64,000 nucleotides of DNA, taken from positions 248,001 to 312,000 of the forward strand of contig NC_016624.1 of the NCBI RefSeq assembly GCF_000283655.1. The letters are read 5' to 3'. The stretch comes from Azospirillum lipoferum 4B. Lineage in GTDB: Bacteria > Pseudomonadota > Alphaproteobacteria > Azospirillales > Azospirillaceae. This document shows, piece after piece, positions 55,454 through 64,000 of this stretch (position 1 is its first letter; each line of letters opens with the position of its first letter). The notes beneath the pieces are model-generated. The model was not told the origin of the DNA and made no database searches. It worked only from the letters and a program-made list of their open reading frames with translations. The position numbers and the translations under genes were made by a program.

Positions 55454-56058
55454 CGGATCAGGATTTAGAGAAGGAATTTGATCGCACCCTTTCGCAAGAA
55501 GAAACTGACCGGCGCGTCGCTGAAAGGGCAAAGTTCTTTTTTGAGAGTTTCCAGGCATACAATAAGAAGCTGATCACTATTGGGTTCACCGGTGCCGTCA
55601 TGAACAAGACGCTGCTGGTGAATTGTGTGGAAAGCTATTTTTCCGATATCGAACGCCTCAAGCGTTTCCACCGGATGCCGATCGCCAACCGCTACAAGCG
55701 TGCTGGCTATACGCTCAAGTGGTTTGGCCGCATCCGTCCTATCCAGCTGACCCAAACGCCGGTGCAGCACCGGACGACCAATCCCGACGGCTCCTACGCC
55801 CGAGAGGAAATCGATCCGGTCATTGAACGCTGCATGCTGATCAACGCCGACTTCGCGCTTATCCACGCGTTGATCTGGGTCGGTGCCGATCCAAAACAGG
55901 TGTCGGAAGACGTGTGGCGCGAATTGCTTTACACCGTCCATTATCGCGATATAGACGGTGGGGTAATGGCTCAGTACCTGCACCAAATCGCATTGCGTTG
56001 GCCCTCGGCCTCACCAGACAAGACTCAAACCGAGGAAGCAGCCGCGCCATCGGCCTGA
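55450..56058 (+). CDS. Hypothetical protein, second gene of an unknown two-gene module
   Basis: 202 residues, no signal peptide or membrane helix. The N-terminal third is charged and helical (EKEFDRTLSQEETDRRVAER), the middle carries ESYFSDIERLKRFHRMPIAN and a basic strand-like segment (RYKRAGYTLKWFGRIRPIQL), and the C-terminal part is helical (ADFALIHALIWVGADPKQVS, HYRDIDGGVMAQYLHQIALR). I recognise no family. Translationally coupled to the 81-residue protein; the two are probably partners. Composition is AT-richer than the flanking genes, suggesting later acquisition. Confidence 0.7.
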   Translation: MTDQDLEKEFDRTLSQEETDRRVAERAKFFFESFQAYNKKLITIGFTGAVMNKTLLVNCVESYFSDIERLKRFHRMPIANRYKRAGYTLKWFGRIRPIQLTQTPVQHRTTNPDGSYAREEIDPVIERCMLINADFALIHALIWVGADPKQVSEDVWRELLYTVHYRDIDGGVMAQYLHQIALRWPSASPDKTQTEEAAAPSA

Positions 56059-56076
56059 GCCGCGCCGGCTTCACAC

Positions 56077-57534
56077 TCAGCGCAGCGGAACCGCGTTGTT
56101 GCGGATGACCGAGGCGTACCAGTCGTAGCTGGCCTTCGGCTTGCGCTCCATCGTCTTGCGGTCGACCTGGACCAGTCCGAACTTGCGGCGGTAGCCCTCC
56201 GACCATTCGAAATTGTCCAGCAGCGTCCAGGCCATATAGCCCTTGAGGTTGCAGCCCTCATCGATCGCCTTGGCAGCGGCCAGCAGATGGTCGCGCAGGT
56301 AGCCGATGCGGTCGCGGTCGTTCACCCGGCCGTCCGGGCCGACCGTATCGGGATAATCGGCGCCATTCTCCGTCACATAGACCGGCGGGTTGCCGTACAT
56401 CTCCTGCAGTTCGGCCAGAATCTCGGTCAGCCCGTCCGGCTCGACCGGCCAGTCCATGCCGGTCTTGCGCGTGCCCTCCGGCGCCGAGCCGTAGCCGGTG
56501 CCGAACAGCCCCTGCGGATCGGGCTGCTGGTGCATGCGGCTGTAATAGTTGACACCGAGAAAGTCGACCGGCTGCTCGATGCGCTCCAGGTCGCCGGGCT
56601 TGGCGATGCGGGCGAAATCGGCCTCCAGCAGTGCCGGGAAGCGGCCCTTGAACAGCGGGTCGAGGCAGGAGCGGTTCCACACCGCGTCCCACATCAGCGA
56701 TGCCGGATAATTCGAATCGAGTCCCCCCACCGGCCAGGACGGCTGCAGCGACAGCACGGTGCCGAGTTGCCAGTTCTTACCCCCCACCTGCCGCAGCGCG
56801 GCCAGCGCCGTGCCCTGGGCGAGGTTCTGGTGATGGATGGCCTTCAGGCAGGTGTCGCGGCCGGTCATCCCCGGCGCATGCCCGCCGGTGCCGTGGCCGA
56901 AGATGGCGACCACCGACGGCTCGTTCAGCATCACCCAGTTCCTGGCGCGGTCGCCCAGCCGGGCGGTGACCGCCAGCGCGTAGTCGGTGAACCAGCCGGC
57001 GATGTCGCGGTTGGTCCAGCCGCCGCGGTCCTGCAGGGCCTGGGGCAAATCCCAGTGGAACAGGCAGGGCCAGGGCTGGATGCCCTTGGCCAGCAGCGCG
57101 TCGGTCAGCCGGTCGTAGAAGTCGAGCCCCTTGGCATTCACCGCACCGGTGCCCTGTGGCATCACCCGCGGCCAGGCGATGGAGAAGCGGTAGGCCTTCA
57201 TGCCGGCCCGCGCCATCAGCTCCACATCCTCGGCATAGCGGTGGTAGTGGTCGCAGGCGATGTCGCCGGTGTCGCCGTTGGCGATCCGCCCGAAGGAATG
57301 GCTGTAGGTGTCCCAGACGCTGGGGCCGCGCCCATCCTCCGCCACCGCCCCTTCGATCTGGTAGCTGGAGGTGGAGACGCCCCACAGGAACCCCTCTGGG
57401 AAGGCGACCGTCCGGGTTGCCGAGTCGGGCGCCGCCTGCACGCCCTCGCGGGTCAGTGCGGCCATCGCGCCGCCGCCGGCCGCCGCGGCCGCCGTCACCT
57501 TCAGGGCCGTCTTCAGGAAACTCCGCCGCCGCAT
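56077..57534 (-). CDS. Tat-exported family 1 beta-glucosidase
   Basis: 485 residues. The twin-arginine signal RRRSFLK with a hydrophobic Ala/Gly stretch is unusual for this normally cytosolic family. The GH1 barrel begins FPEGFLWGVSTSSYQIEG; the acid/base is Glu205 in MLNEPSV and the nucleophile Glu389 in YVTENGAD. It hydrolyses beta-glucosides, presumably in the periplasm, and the glucose released could feed the membrane glucose dehydrogenase encoded about 4 kb away. Start chosen by the Tat signal and a GGAG nine bases upstream; an ATG three codons earlier is possible. Confidence 0.92.
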   Translation of the reverse strand: MRRRSFLKTALKVTAAAAAGGGAMAALTREGVQAAPDSATRTVAFPEGFLWGVSTSSYQIEGAVAEDGRGPSVWDTYSHSFGRIANGDTGDIACDHYHRYAEDVELMARAGMKAYRFSIAWPRVMPQGTGAVNAKGLDFYDRLTDALLAKGIQPWPCLFHWDLPQALQDRGGWTNRDIAGWFTDYALAVTARLGDRARNWVMLNEPSVVAIFGHGTGGHAPGMTGRDTCLKAIHHQNLAQGTALAALRQVGGKNWQLGTVLSLQPSWPVGGLDSNYPASLMWDAVWNRSCLDPLFKGRFPALLEADFARIAKPGDLERIEQPVDFLGVNYYSRMHQQPDPQGLFGTGYGSAPEGTRKTGMDWPVEPDGLTEILAELQEMYGNPPVYVTENGADYPDTVGPDGRVNDRDRIGYLRDHLLAAAKAIDEGCNLKGYMAWTLLDNFEWSEGYRRKFGLVQVDRKTMERKPKASYDWYASVIRNNAVPLR

Positions 57535-57749
57535 CGCCCGCATCTCCGCATCCGCCGCCCAACCGGGCTGTGGCCGTCCGTCGCCGCGCACTGTATGCAG
57601 TCCATCGGCTTTGGCAACCGGGTGATTACCCGGATCGGCGATTCTTCCGGCGCGCGGCCCCCCAACATCCCATCCATTGCATCCCATCCATTGCATCGCA
57701 TCGAAGGGCAGCCATAGGCGCCGGGGCCATCGCGGTCTATATTGGCGCC

Positions 57750-57944
57750 ATGCACGATCTCTTCCCCATCCTGATGGTCCTGGCGATGCTGGCGGTGGTC
57801 GGCTCGCTCTTCGTCGGCCTCTTCTTCATGGCCCGCGGCGGCAGGGGCGACCCGCGCCGTTCCAACAAGGCGATGCGCCTGCGCGTGATCCTGCAGGGCG
57901 CGGCACTGCTGCTGTTCGTCATCGCCATCCTGATCAAAGACTGA
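57750..57944 (+). CDS. Twin transmembrane protein (DUF2909-like)
   Basis: 64 residues with two helices (FPILMVLAMLAVVGSLFVGL and LQGAALLLFVIAILI) joined by a short basic loop (RGGRGDPRRSNKAMRLR). This pattern is the small twin-TM family that often precedes cobalamin adenosyltransferase in alphaproteobacteria, as it does here with nine bases between. Function unknown. Confidence 0.82.
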   Translation: MHDLFPILMVLAMLAVVGSLFVGLFFMARGGRGDPRRSNKAMRLRVILQGAALLLFVIAILIKD

Positions 57945-57952
57945 CGGTTCCC

Positions 57953-58522
57953 ATGGTAAAGCTGACCAAGATCTACACGCGCGGCGGCGACGCCGGCGAA
58001 ACCTCGCTCGGCGACGGCAGCCGGGTGCCGAAGCACGACCGCCGCGTCGCCGCCTACGGCACGGTGGACGAGGCGAACGCCGTCATCGGCATGGCGCGCC
58101 TCCATACCCATGACTGGCCGGAGGCCGACGCGATGCTCGGCCGCATCCAGAACGACCTGTTCGACCTGGGCGCCGACCTCTGCACGCCGGAGGAGGAGGA
58201 GCCGAGATACCCGCCGCTGCGCATCGTCCAGGCCCAGGTCGACCGGCTGGAGGCGGAGATCGACGCGATGAACGCCGGTCTGGCGCCGCTGACCTCCTTC
58301 ATCCTTCCCGGCGGCTCTGCGGCCGCGGCCCATCTGCATCTGGCGCGCACCGTGGTGCGCCGGGCGGAGCGGCTGATGACCGATCTGGCGCGCCACGAAC
58401 CGGTGACGGGGGCGGCGCTGAAATACGTCAACCGGCTGTCGGACCACCTGTTCGTCCTGAGCCGGGTGGTGAACCGCAACGGGGCGGACGACGTGCTGTG
58501 GGTTCCCGGCGCCAACCGGTAG
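57953..58522 (+). CDS. Cob(I)alamin adenosyltransferase, PduO type
   Basis: 189 residues. The ATP-binding N-terminus KIYTRGGDAGETSLGDGSRV and the C-terminal NRNGADDVLWVPG are diagnostic for PduO-type enzymes. It makes adenosylcobalamin from cob(I)alamin and ATP, the cofactor of methylmalonyl-CoA mutase and other isomerases. Preceded by the twin-TM gene; the etf promoter follows. Confidence 0.95.
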   Translation: MVKLTKIYTRGGDAGETSLGDGSRVPKHDRRVAAYGTVDEANAVIGMARLHTHDWPEADAMLGRIQNDLFDLGADLCTPEEEEPRYPPLRIVQAQVDRLEAEIDAMNAGLAPLTSFILPGGSAAAAHLHLARTVVRRAERLMTDLARHEPVTGAALKYVNRLSDHLFVLSRVVNRNGADDVLWVPGANR

Positions 58523-58574
58523 GAGTTTGCCGCCGAATCCGGCCTGAACCGCTGCCGGCGCTTCGGGCGCATCA

Positions 58575-58603
58575 TTGACAGTGGTAATGCCAGATCCTAT
58601 GGT
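58575..58603 (+). promoter_or_regulatory. Sigma70-type promoter of etfBA
   Basis: Perfect -35 TTGACA, 17-base spacer and -10-like TATGGT, about 72 bases before the etfB start. Confidence 0.6.
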
Positions 58604-58674
58604 CCGTTCGCAACCACAGCAATTTTCGCGGTGTTCGCCGTAATAAGGCGCGCGCTCAGCAGCCAGGGTGAGTT

Positions 58675-59424
58675 ATGAAAGTCCTCGTCCCCGTTAAGCG
58701 AGTGGTCGACTACAACGTAAAGATCCGCGTCAAGGCGGATGGCAGCGGCGTCGAGACCGCCAACGTGAAGATGAGCATGAACCCCTTCGACGAGATCGCC
58801 GTCGAAGAGGCGGTGCGCCTGAAGGAGGCCGGCAAGGCGACCGAGATCGTCGTCGTCTCCATCGGTCCGGCCCAAGCGCAGGAGACGCTGCGCACCGCTC
58901 TCGCCATGGGTGCCGACCGCGCCATCCTGGTGCAGACCGATATGGAGACCCAGCCGCTGGCCGTCGCCAAGCTGCTGAAGGCACTGGTCGAGAAGGAGGC
59001 GCCGGGGATGGTGATCCTCGGCAAGCAGGCCATCGACGACGACTGCAACCAGACCGGCCAGATGCTGGCGGCTCTGCTCGGCTGGGGCCAGGGCACCTTC
59101 GCCTCGAAGATCGTGGCCGGTGACGGCGCGGTCGCAGTGACGCGCGAGATCGACGGCGGCCTGGAGACGGTCGAGCTGAAGCTGCCGGCAGTGGTCACCG
59201 CCGACCTGCGCCTCAACGAGCCGCGCTACGCCTCGCTGCCCAACATCATGAAGGCGAAGAAGAAGCCGCTGGAGACCATCACCCCCGACAGCCTGGGCGT
59301 CGACGTGACCCCGCGCCTGACCACGCTGAAGGTGGTTGAGCCGCCGAAGCGTCAGGCCGGCATCAAGGTGCCGGACGTCGCCGCACTGGTCGACAAGCTC
59401 AAGAACGATGCGCGCGTGATCTGA
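58675..59424 (+). CDS. etfB: Electron transfer flavoprotein beta subunit
   Basis: 249 residues, full family length. [20 protein letters not shown] at the N-terminus and the AMP-binding [20 protein letters not shown] signature are typical. With EtfA it carries electrons from acyl-CoA and other dehydrogenases to ETF-QO. Ribosome site AGGGTGAG. First of the etfB-etfA pair, with hbd downstream. Confidence 0.97.
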   Translation: MKVLVPVKRVVDYNVKIRVKADGSGVETANVKMSMNPFDEIAVEEAVRLKEAGKATEIVVVSIGPAQAQETLRTALAMGADRAILVQTDMETQPLAVAKLLKALVEKEAPGMVILGKQAIDDDCNQTGQMLAALLGWGQGTFASKIVAGDGAVAVTREIDGGLETVELKLPAVVTADLRLNEPRYASLPNIMKAKKKPLETITPDSLGVDVTPRLTTLKVVEPPKRQAGIKVPDVAALVDKLKNDARVI

Positions 59425-59439
59425 GGGGATGAACTGACC

Positions 59440-60378
59440 ATGGCCAACATTCTCGTCATCGCGGAACACGACGGCGCGTCGCTGAAGCCCGCCACCCTGA
59501 ACGCCGTCACCGCCGCTTCGAAGATCGGTGGGGACATCCATGTCCTGGTCGCCGGCAAGGGCGCCCAGGCCGCCGCCGATGCAGCCGCCAAGGTCGCCGG
59601 CGTCGCCAAGGTGCTGCTGGCCGACGATGCGGCCTATGAGCACCAGCTGCCGGAGGACGTCGCGCCGCTGGTGGTCGCCACCGCCAAGAGCGGTTACGGC
59701 CATGTCCTGGCCGGCGCCACCTCGGTCGGCAAGAACCTTCTGCCGCGTGTCGCCGCCCTGCTGGATGTCGCCGCCATCTCCGACATCACCGCGGTGGTCT
59801 CCGCCGACACCTTCGAGCGGCCGATCTACGCCGGCAACGCGATTGCCACCGTGCAGTCGGCCGATGCGGTGAAGGTCATCACCGTCCGCACCACCGCTTT
59901 CGAGACCGCCGCCGCCGAAGGCGGTTCGGCCTCGGTCGAGGCGGTGTCGGGCGCCGGTGCCGCCGGCCTGTCGAGCTTCGTCTCGGCCGAGCTGACCAAG
60001 TCGGAGCGGCCGGAACTGACCGCCGCCCGCGTGGTGGTGTCGGGTGGCCGCGGCATGCAGTCGGGCGAGAATTTCCCGATGCTGGAGGCCCTGGCCGACA
60101 AGCTGGGTGCCGCGGTGGGCGCCAGCCGCGCCGCCGTGGACGCGGGCTTCGTGCCGAACGATTATCAGGTCGGGCAAACCGGCAAGATCGTGGCGCCCGA
60201 GCTGTACATCGCCGTCGGCATCTCCGGTGCGATCCAGCACCTCGCCGGCATGAAGGACAGCAAGGTGATCGTCGCGATCAACAAGGATGAGGAAGCGCCC
60301 ATCTTCCAGGTCGCCGATTACGGCCTCGTCGCGGACCTGTTCAAGGCCGTGCCGGAGCTGACGGACAAACTTGGATAA
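59440..60378 (+). CDS. etfA: Electron transfer flavoprotein alpha subunit
   Basis: 312 residues. The FAD-binding C-terminal domain is intact ([60 protein letters not shown]). It binds the FAD of the ETF heterodimer. 15 bases after etfB with GAGGGG upstream, so cotranscribed. Confidence 0.97.
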   Translation: MANILVIAEHDGASLKPATLNAVTAASKIGGDIHVLVAGKGAQAAADAAAKVAGVAKVLLADDAAYEHQLPEDVAPLVVATAKSGYGHVLAGATSVGKNLLPRVAALLDVAAISDITAVVSADTFERPIYAGNAIATVQSADAVKVITVRTTAFETAAAEGGSASVEAVSGAGAAGLSSFVSAELTKSERPELTAARVVVSGGRGMQSGENFPMLEALADKLGAAVGASRAAVDAGFVPNDYQVGQTGKIVAPELYIAVGISGAIQHLAGMKDSKVIVAINKDEEAPIFQVADYGLVADLFKAVPELTDKLG

Positions 60379-60461
60379 GGCGCGCTGATCCGGATCGCGG
60401 TCGAGGGGGAAACTCTCCTCGACCGCGGTCCTTCTACCCACATCCTTCGCGGGACAGCCCC

Positions 60462-61340
60462 ATGACCACGATCAAGAAGATTGGCATCATCGGCGCCGGC
60501 CAGATGGGCAGCGGTATCGCCCAGGTCTGCGCCCAGGCCGGCTATGATGTCGTCCTGTCCGACATCAGCGACGCGGTCCTGGAAAAGGCGCTCGCCAACA
60601 TCGGCCGGAATTACGACCGCCAGATCCAGAAGGGCAAGCTGGAGGAAGCGGAGAAGACCGCCGCCCTCGGCCGCATCACCACCGGCACCGACCTGTCGGT
60701 GTTCGGCGAGTCCGATCTGGTGATCGAGGCCGCGACCGAGAACGAGGCGCTGAAGCGCGACCTGCTGAAGAAGCTGGTCCCGCATCTGAAGCCGGAGGCG
60801 CTGATCGCGACGAACACCTCGTCGATCTCGATCACCCGTCTGGCCGCGGCGACCGACCGTCCGGCCAAGTTCATGGGCATGCACTTCATGAACCCGGTGC
60901 CGGTGATGCAGCTGGTCGAGCTGATCCGCGGCATCGCCACCGACGAGCCGACCTTCAACGCCATCAAGGAACTGACGCTGGCCATCGGCAAGACCGCCGC
61001 GGTCGCCGAGGATTTCCCGGCCTTCATCGTCAACCGCATCCTGCTGCCGATGATCAACGAGGCCGTCTACACCCTCTACGAGGGCGTCGGCGGCGTCGAG
61101 GCCATCGACACGGCGCTGAAGCTGGGCGCCAACCACCCGATGGGCCCGCTGGAGCTGGCCGACTTCATCGGCCTGGACACCTGTCTGGCGGTGATGCAGG
61201 TGCTGTACGAAGGCCTCGCCGACAGCAAGTACCGCCCCTGCCCGCTGCTGGTGAAGTATGTCGAGGCCGGCTGGATCGGCAAGAAATACGGCCGCGGCTT
61301 CTACGACTACTCGCAGACGCCGCCGGTGCCGACGCGCTGA
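60462..61340 (+). CDS. hbd: 3-hydroxybutyryl-CoA dehydrogenase
   Basis: 292 residues. NAD-binding GIIGAGQMGSGIAQ at the N-terminus, the catalytic MGMHFMNPVPVMQLVE region and the C-terminal 3HCDH domain (FIVNRILLPMINEAVYTLYE). It interconverts 3-hydroxybutyryl-CoA and acetoacetyl-CoA in fatty-acid and polyhydroxybutyrate turnover. It lies 83 bases downstream of etfA and is followed by a strong terminator, closing the unit. Confidence 0.96.
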   Translation: MTTIKKIGIIGAGQMGSGIAQVCAQAGYDVVLSDISDAVLEKALANIGRNYDRQIQKGKLEEAEKTAALGRITTGTDLSVFGESDLVIEAATENEALKRDLLKKLVPHLKPEALIATNTSSISITRLAAATDRPAKFMGMHFMNPVPVMQLVELIRGIATDEPTFNAIKELTLAIGKTAAVAEDFPAFIVNRILLPMINEAVYTLYEGVGGVEAIDTALKLGANHPMGPLELADFIGLDTCLAVMQVLYEGLADSKYRPCPLLVKYVEAGWIGKKYGRGFYDYSQTPPVPTR

Positions 61341-61366
61341 GGATTTGCGACGTTTGTTTGGGAAGG

Positions 61367-61396
61367 CCCGCCCTGGGAAACCGGGGCGGGTTTTTT
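61367..61396 (+). terminator. Rho-independent terminator after hbd
   Basis: CCCGCCC and GGGCGGG arms around a ten-base loop, followed by six Ts. A textbook intrinsic terminator 26 bases past the hbd stop. Confidence 0.9.
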
Positions 61397-61420
61397 GTTG
61401 GAGAGGGGTTGGCCGCCGAT

Positions 61421-61523
61421 GCCCCCTCCCCAACCCTCCCCCGCGTTCCGCGGGAGAGGGAGTTGAGCGCCGGAGCGGCGGAGTTCCCTCTCCCTCGAAG
61501 AGGGGGAGGGTTGGGGAGGGGGC
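61421..61523. repeat. Palindromic C/G-rich element, copy 7 (subfamily A)
   Basis: Arms GCCCCCTCCCCAACCCTCCC and GGGAGGGTTGGGGAGGGGGC, nearly identical to copy 1, with inner CCGCGTTCCGCGG hairpin and the same GGAGCGGCGGAGTTCCCTCT middle segment. It lies between convergent hbd and glucose dehydrogenase genes. Confidence 0.88.
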
Positions 61524-61544
61524 AACAGCACCTTCCCTAACCCC

Positions 61545-64000
61545 TCACCTCGGCACCGCATAAGCGATCACCGAATCGCCCCCCTTGGTCCCCAGCGAGC
61601 CATGCCCGCCGGCGACCACCAGCACATATTGCCGGCCGTCCTCGCCCTGGTAGGTCATCGGCGTCGCCTGACCGCCGGCGGGCAGCCGGCTTTCCCACAG
61701 CTGCCTGCCGTTGGACACGTCATAGGCCCGCACATAATAGTCGATGGTGCCGGACAGGAAGGCCACGCCGCCCGCCGTCATGATCGGGCCGCCCAGATTG
61801 GGCACACCCATGTGGAAGGGCAGAGGGATCGGCGAGGCGTCGCGGGTGGTGCCGTTCTTGTGCTTCCACACGATCTCGCCGGTCGTCAGATCGGCCGCGG
61901 CGACATAGCCCCAGGGCGGTTCCTGGCAGGGCAGTCCCAGCACCGACACGAAGGGGCCGAGCTTCACCGCATAGGGTGCGCCGAAATTCTCGTTCAGGGC
62001 CGGCAGGCTGAATTCCGGCCGCTCCCCGCCCTGGACATACAGATCCGTGTCGTTCTGGCGCGGCACCATCTGCGAGACGAAGGCGAGATAGGCCGGCGTG
62101 GTGAAGGCGATCTGGCGCTGCGGATCCACCGCGACGCCGCCCCAGTTGAAGACGCCGAAATTGCCGGGATAGACCAGCGACCCCTGCAGCGACGGCGGCG
62201 TATAGCGCCCCTCGTACCGCAGCCGCTTCAAGGCGATGCGGCAGGCGAGCTGGTCGAACATCGTCGCCCCCCACATGTCCGCTCCGCCCAGCGGCGGCGG
62301 GTCGAAGGACAGGGCTGAAACCGGCTGGGTCGGGGCGGTGTGGTCGCCCTCCACGGCACCCTGCGGCGCCGGCTTTTCGGTCACCGGCAACACCGGCTGG
62401 CCGGTGCGGCGGTCGAGCACGAACAGCTCGCCCTGCTTGGTCGGCTGGACCAGGGCCGGCACGGTCTGTCCGTCGATCGTCAGGTCGATCAGGCTGGGCT
62501 GGGCGGGCACGTCATAGTCCCACAGATCGTGATGCACGGTCTGGAAGACCCAGCGCACCTGCCCCGTCGCCAGATCGAGCGCCACGACGGAGGAGGAGAA
62601 TCGCTCCACCTCCGGGCTGCGGTTGCCGCCGAACTGGTCGGGCGGCTGGTTGCCCAGCGGCACATAGACCATGCCCAGCGCCTCGTCCACGCTGGAGATC
62701 GACCAGCTGTTGGGCGAATTGGCGGTGTAGGTCTGCCCCTCCGCAATCGGGGCGGTCCGGTCGGGCCTGGCCGAATCCCAGTTCCACACCAGATGGCCGT
62801 CATTCACGTCGAAGGCACGGATGACGCCCGACTGCTCCTTGGTCGAGACATTGTCCAGCACCGTGCCGCCGACGATGATCAGATCGGCCGTCACCACCGG
62901 CGGCGAGGTCGAGTAATAGGCACCGGGCTTCACATTCGGCATGTTGGCCCACAGGTTGATCTCACCGTTCTGCCCGAAGCCGCTGCAGACCGACCCGTCC
63001 TCCGGGTTCAGCGCCACCAGACGGCCGTCGGCGGTCGGCATGAACAGCTTAGACGCGCAGTTGCCAGCGCCAACCGGCGTGGTGCCCGTGGCAGGGCTGG
63101 CAGGCTCGGTCTGCGGCGCCGCCGGACCGGGCGACGCGGCGACCGAGCGCGAGGCCGGATGGTAGGACAGGCCGCGGCAGGTCAGATGCTGCAGCGCAAG
63201 GTTGCGCGGATTGATCTCCAGATCACGGCGCCAGACCTCCTTGCCCGTGGTTGCGTCCAGCGCGATGACGAGCTGGTGCGGGGAGCACAGGAACAGGCGG
63301 TTGCCGATCTTCAGCGGCGTCACCTCGAAGGTGGTTTCCTTCGGATCGCCGGGCCGGCCGCGATGGTCGCCGGTGTGATAGGTCCAGGCGACCTCCAGCC
63401 TGTCGGCATTCTCCGGGGTGATGCCGGTCAGCGGCGAATAGCGCTGGCCGTAGCCGGTGCGGCCATAGGCATGCCATTCCCCGTCCGGAATCGTCGGGCC
63501 GGAGCCGTCACCCGGAGTTCCGGCCGATGCGGTCTGCTGCCGCGCCGGAACGGTTCCGTCGATGCGGTGCGGGTCGGTGAACCAGGATGCGACGGCCACC
63601 ACCAGAACGATCGCCAGCGAGGCGGTCAGCGGAATGCCGGCGCCGCGGAAGGCTCCCACCGGGTAGGCGCCGGGTGCCGGCACACCGGCCATCGGCTGCC
63701 GTTCGCCCAGGCGGCGGGTGATCCAGGGCATCAGCAGCAGGAACCCGACCACCGCGATGATGTCGCCGCGCGCCGCCAGCGGCCACCAGTCCAGCCCCGC
63801 TTCCCACAAGGCCCAGACCAGCGTGCCGATCACCAGCAGCGCGTAGACCGTCAACGCCGCGGGCGACCGCTTCACCAGCAGAAGGGCGGTGGCCAGGAAC
63901 AGGATGCCCGCGACGGCATAGTACCAGGACCCACCCAGCAAGATCAGCCAAAGGCCACCGAACAGCGACCCCAGTCCCAATATTGCCAGCAGAATTGTCA
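61545..64000 (-). CDS. gcd: Membrane-bound PQQ-dependent glucose dehydrogenase (5' partial)
   Basis: About 818 visible residues, continuing off the right edge: the sequence up to the last base still reads as a membrane helix (ILLAILGLGSLFGGLWLILL), so the true start is outside. Several N-terminal helices are followed by the quinoprotein beta-propeller (WHAYGRTGYGQRYSPLTGIT, AYGR region, and the tryptophan-docking repeats such as ALDATTGKEVWRRDL). It oxidises periplasmic glucose to gluconolactone and reduces ubiquinone. No PQQ synthesis gene is in the window. Confidence 0.94.
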   Translation of the reverse strand, partial: TILLAILGLGSLFGGLWLILLGGSWYYAVAGILFLATALLLVKRSPAALTVYALLVIGTLVWALWEAGLDWWPLAARGDIIAVVGFLLLMPWITRRLGERQPMAGVPAPGAYPVGAFRGAGIPLTASLAIVLVVAVASWFTDPHRIDGTVPARQQTASAGTPGDGSGPTIPDGEWHAYGRTGYGQRYSPLTGITPENADRLEVAWTYHTGDHRGRPGDPKETTFEVTPLKIGNRLFLCSPHQLVIALDATTGKEVWRRDLEINPRNLALQHLTCRGLSYHPASRSVAASPGPAAPQTEPASPATGTTPVGAGNCASKLFMPTADGRLVALNPEDGSVCSGFGQNGEINLWANMPNVKPGAYYSTSPPVVTADLIIVGGTVLDNVSTKEQSGVIRAFDVNDGHLVWNWDSARPDRTAPIAEGQTYTANSPNSWSISSVDEALGMVYVPLGNQPPDQFGGNRSPEVERFSSSVVALDLATGQVRWVFQTVHHDLWDYDVPAQPSLIDLTIDGQTVPALVQPTKQGELFVLDRRTGQPVLPVTEKPAPQGAVEGDHTAPTQPVSALSFDPPPLGGADMWGATMFDQLACRIALKRLRYEGRYTPPSLQGSLVYPGNFGVFNWGGVAVDPQRQIAFTTPAYLAFVSQMVPRQNDTDLYVQGGERPEFSLPALNENFGAPYAVKLGPFVSVLGLPCQEPPWGYVAAADLTTGEIVWKHKNGTTRDASPIPLPFHMGVPNLGGPIMTAGGVAFLSGTIDYYVRAYDVSNGRQLWESRLPAGGQATPMTYQGEDGRQYVLVVAGGHGSLGTKGGDSVIAYAVPR

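Overview
The window is a very GC-rich chromosomal segment with strong GC3 bias and dense, short-spaced operons. The gene content (etfB-etfA-hbd plus ETF-ubiquinone oxidoreductase, Mla transporters with an MlaE that carries its own STAS domain, a globin-coupled chemoreceptor with a CZB domain, DUF2336, membrane-bound PQQ glucose dehydrogenase) suggests an alphaproteobacterium of the Rhodospirillales, most likely Azospirillum or a close relative. That assignment is an inference; no rRNA or tRNA gene is present to support it.

Layout. 1-5034: lactate oxidation cluster, with a FAD/Fe-S D-lactate dehydrogenase-like enzyme (5' end outside the window), lutA, lutB, lutC and a coupled small ORF. 4977-8187: dadA (minus), divergent from a TyrR-type enhancer-binding protein; between them lie a -24/-12 sigma54 promoter and two TyrR-like boxes. 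8197-10879: zinc-ribbon/DUF3426 protein and ETF-QO. 11031-17936: family-4-like uracil-DNA glycosylase, soluble lytic transglycosylase, moaB, an APH-type kinase and an exported TPR protein. 18243-21288: bacteriohemerythrin, then a Fic-fold protein and a CocE-like hydrolase, both missing key catalytic residues. 21614-27033: minus-strand operon DUF2336 - PAS histidine kinase - acyltransferase - adenine deaminase. 27203-31695: a DUF-type protein, then a complete Mla-type lipid transporter operon. 31892-36389: apt, DoxX, EamA permease, hydratase and an M20 deacylase. 36373-37526: AT-rich islet with a 56-codon ORF and a GIY-YIG/DUF4357 protein. 37672-42869: c-di-GMP enzyme with a coupled helical protein, and a globin chemoreceptor. 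43080-47837: PRPP synthase, membrane and envelope proteins, a cytochrome-c-tail-like protein and a LOG phosphoribohydrolase. 47969-52500: dnaB-alr, then a second MlaE/MlaF pair. 52705-57534: envelope proteins, an AT-richer two-gene module of unknown function and a Tat-exported beta-glucosidase. 57750-64000: twin-TM protein, cobalamin adenosyltransferase, etfBA, hbd and membrane glucose dehydrogenase (5' end outside the window).

The metabolic genes form a coherent aerobic set. Lactate (dld/lut), D-amino acids (dadA), acyl-CoA oxidation (hbd, etfBA, ETF-QO) and glucose (PQQ dehydrogenase) all deliver electrons to the quinone pool. Envelope upkeep (two Mla loci, lytic transglycosylase, LysM and PG-binding proteins, alr) and signalling (c-di-GMP, globin chemoreceptor, hemerythrin) make up much of the rest.

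At least seven copies of a 100-140 bp, strongly palindromic C/G-rich element are scattered through the intergenic spaces. They fall into two related subfamilies and are the most conspicuous non-coding structure. The best candidates for undescribed biology are this repeat family, the two-gene module at 55208-56058, the AT-rich islet with its 56-codon ORF, the two adjacent enzyme folds with degenerate active sites, and the sigma54/TyrR arrangement in front of dadA.
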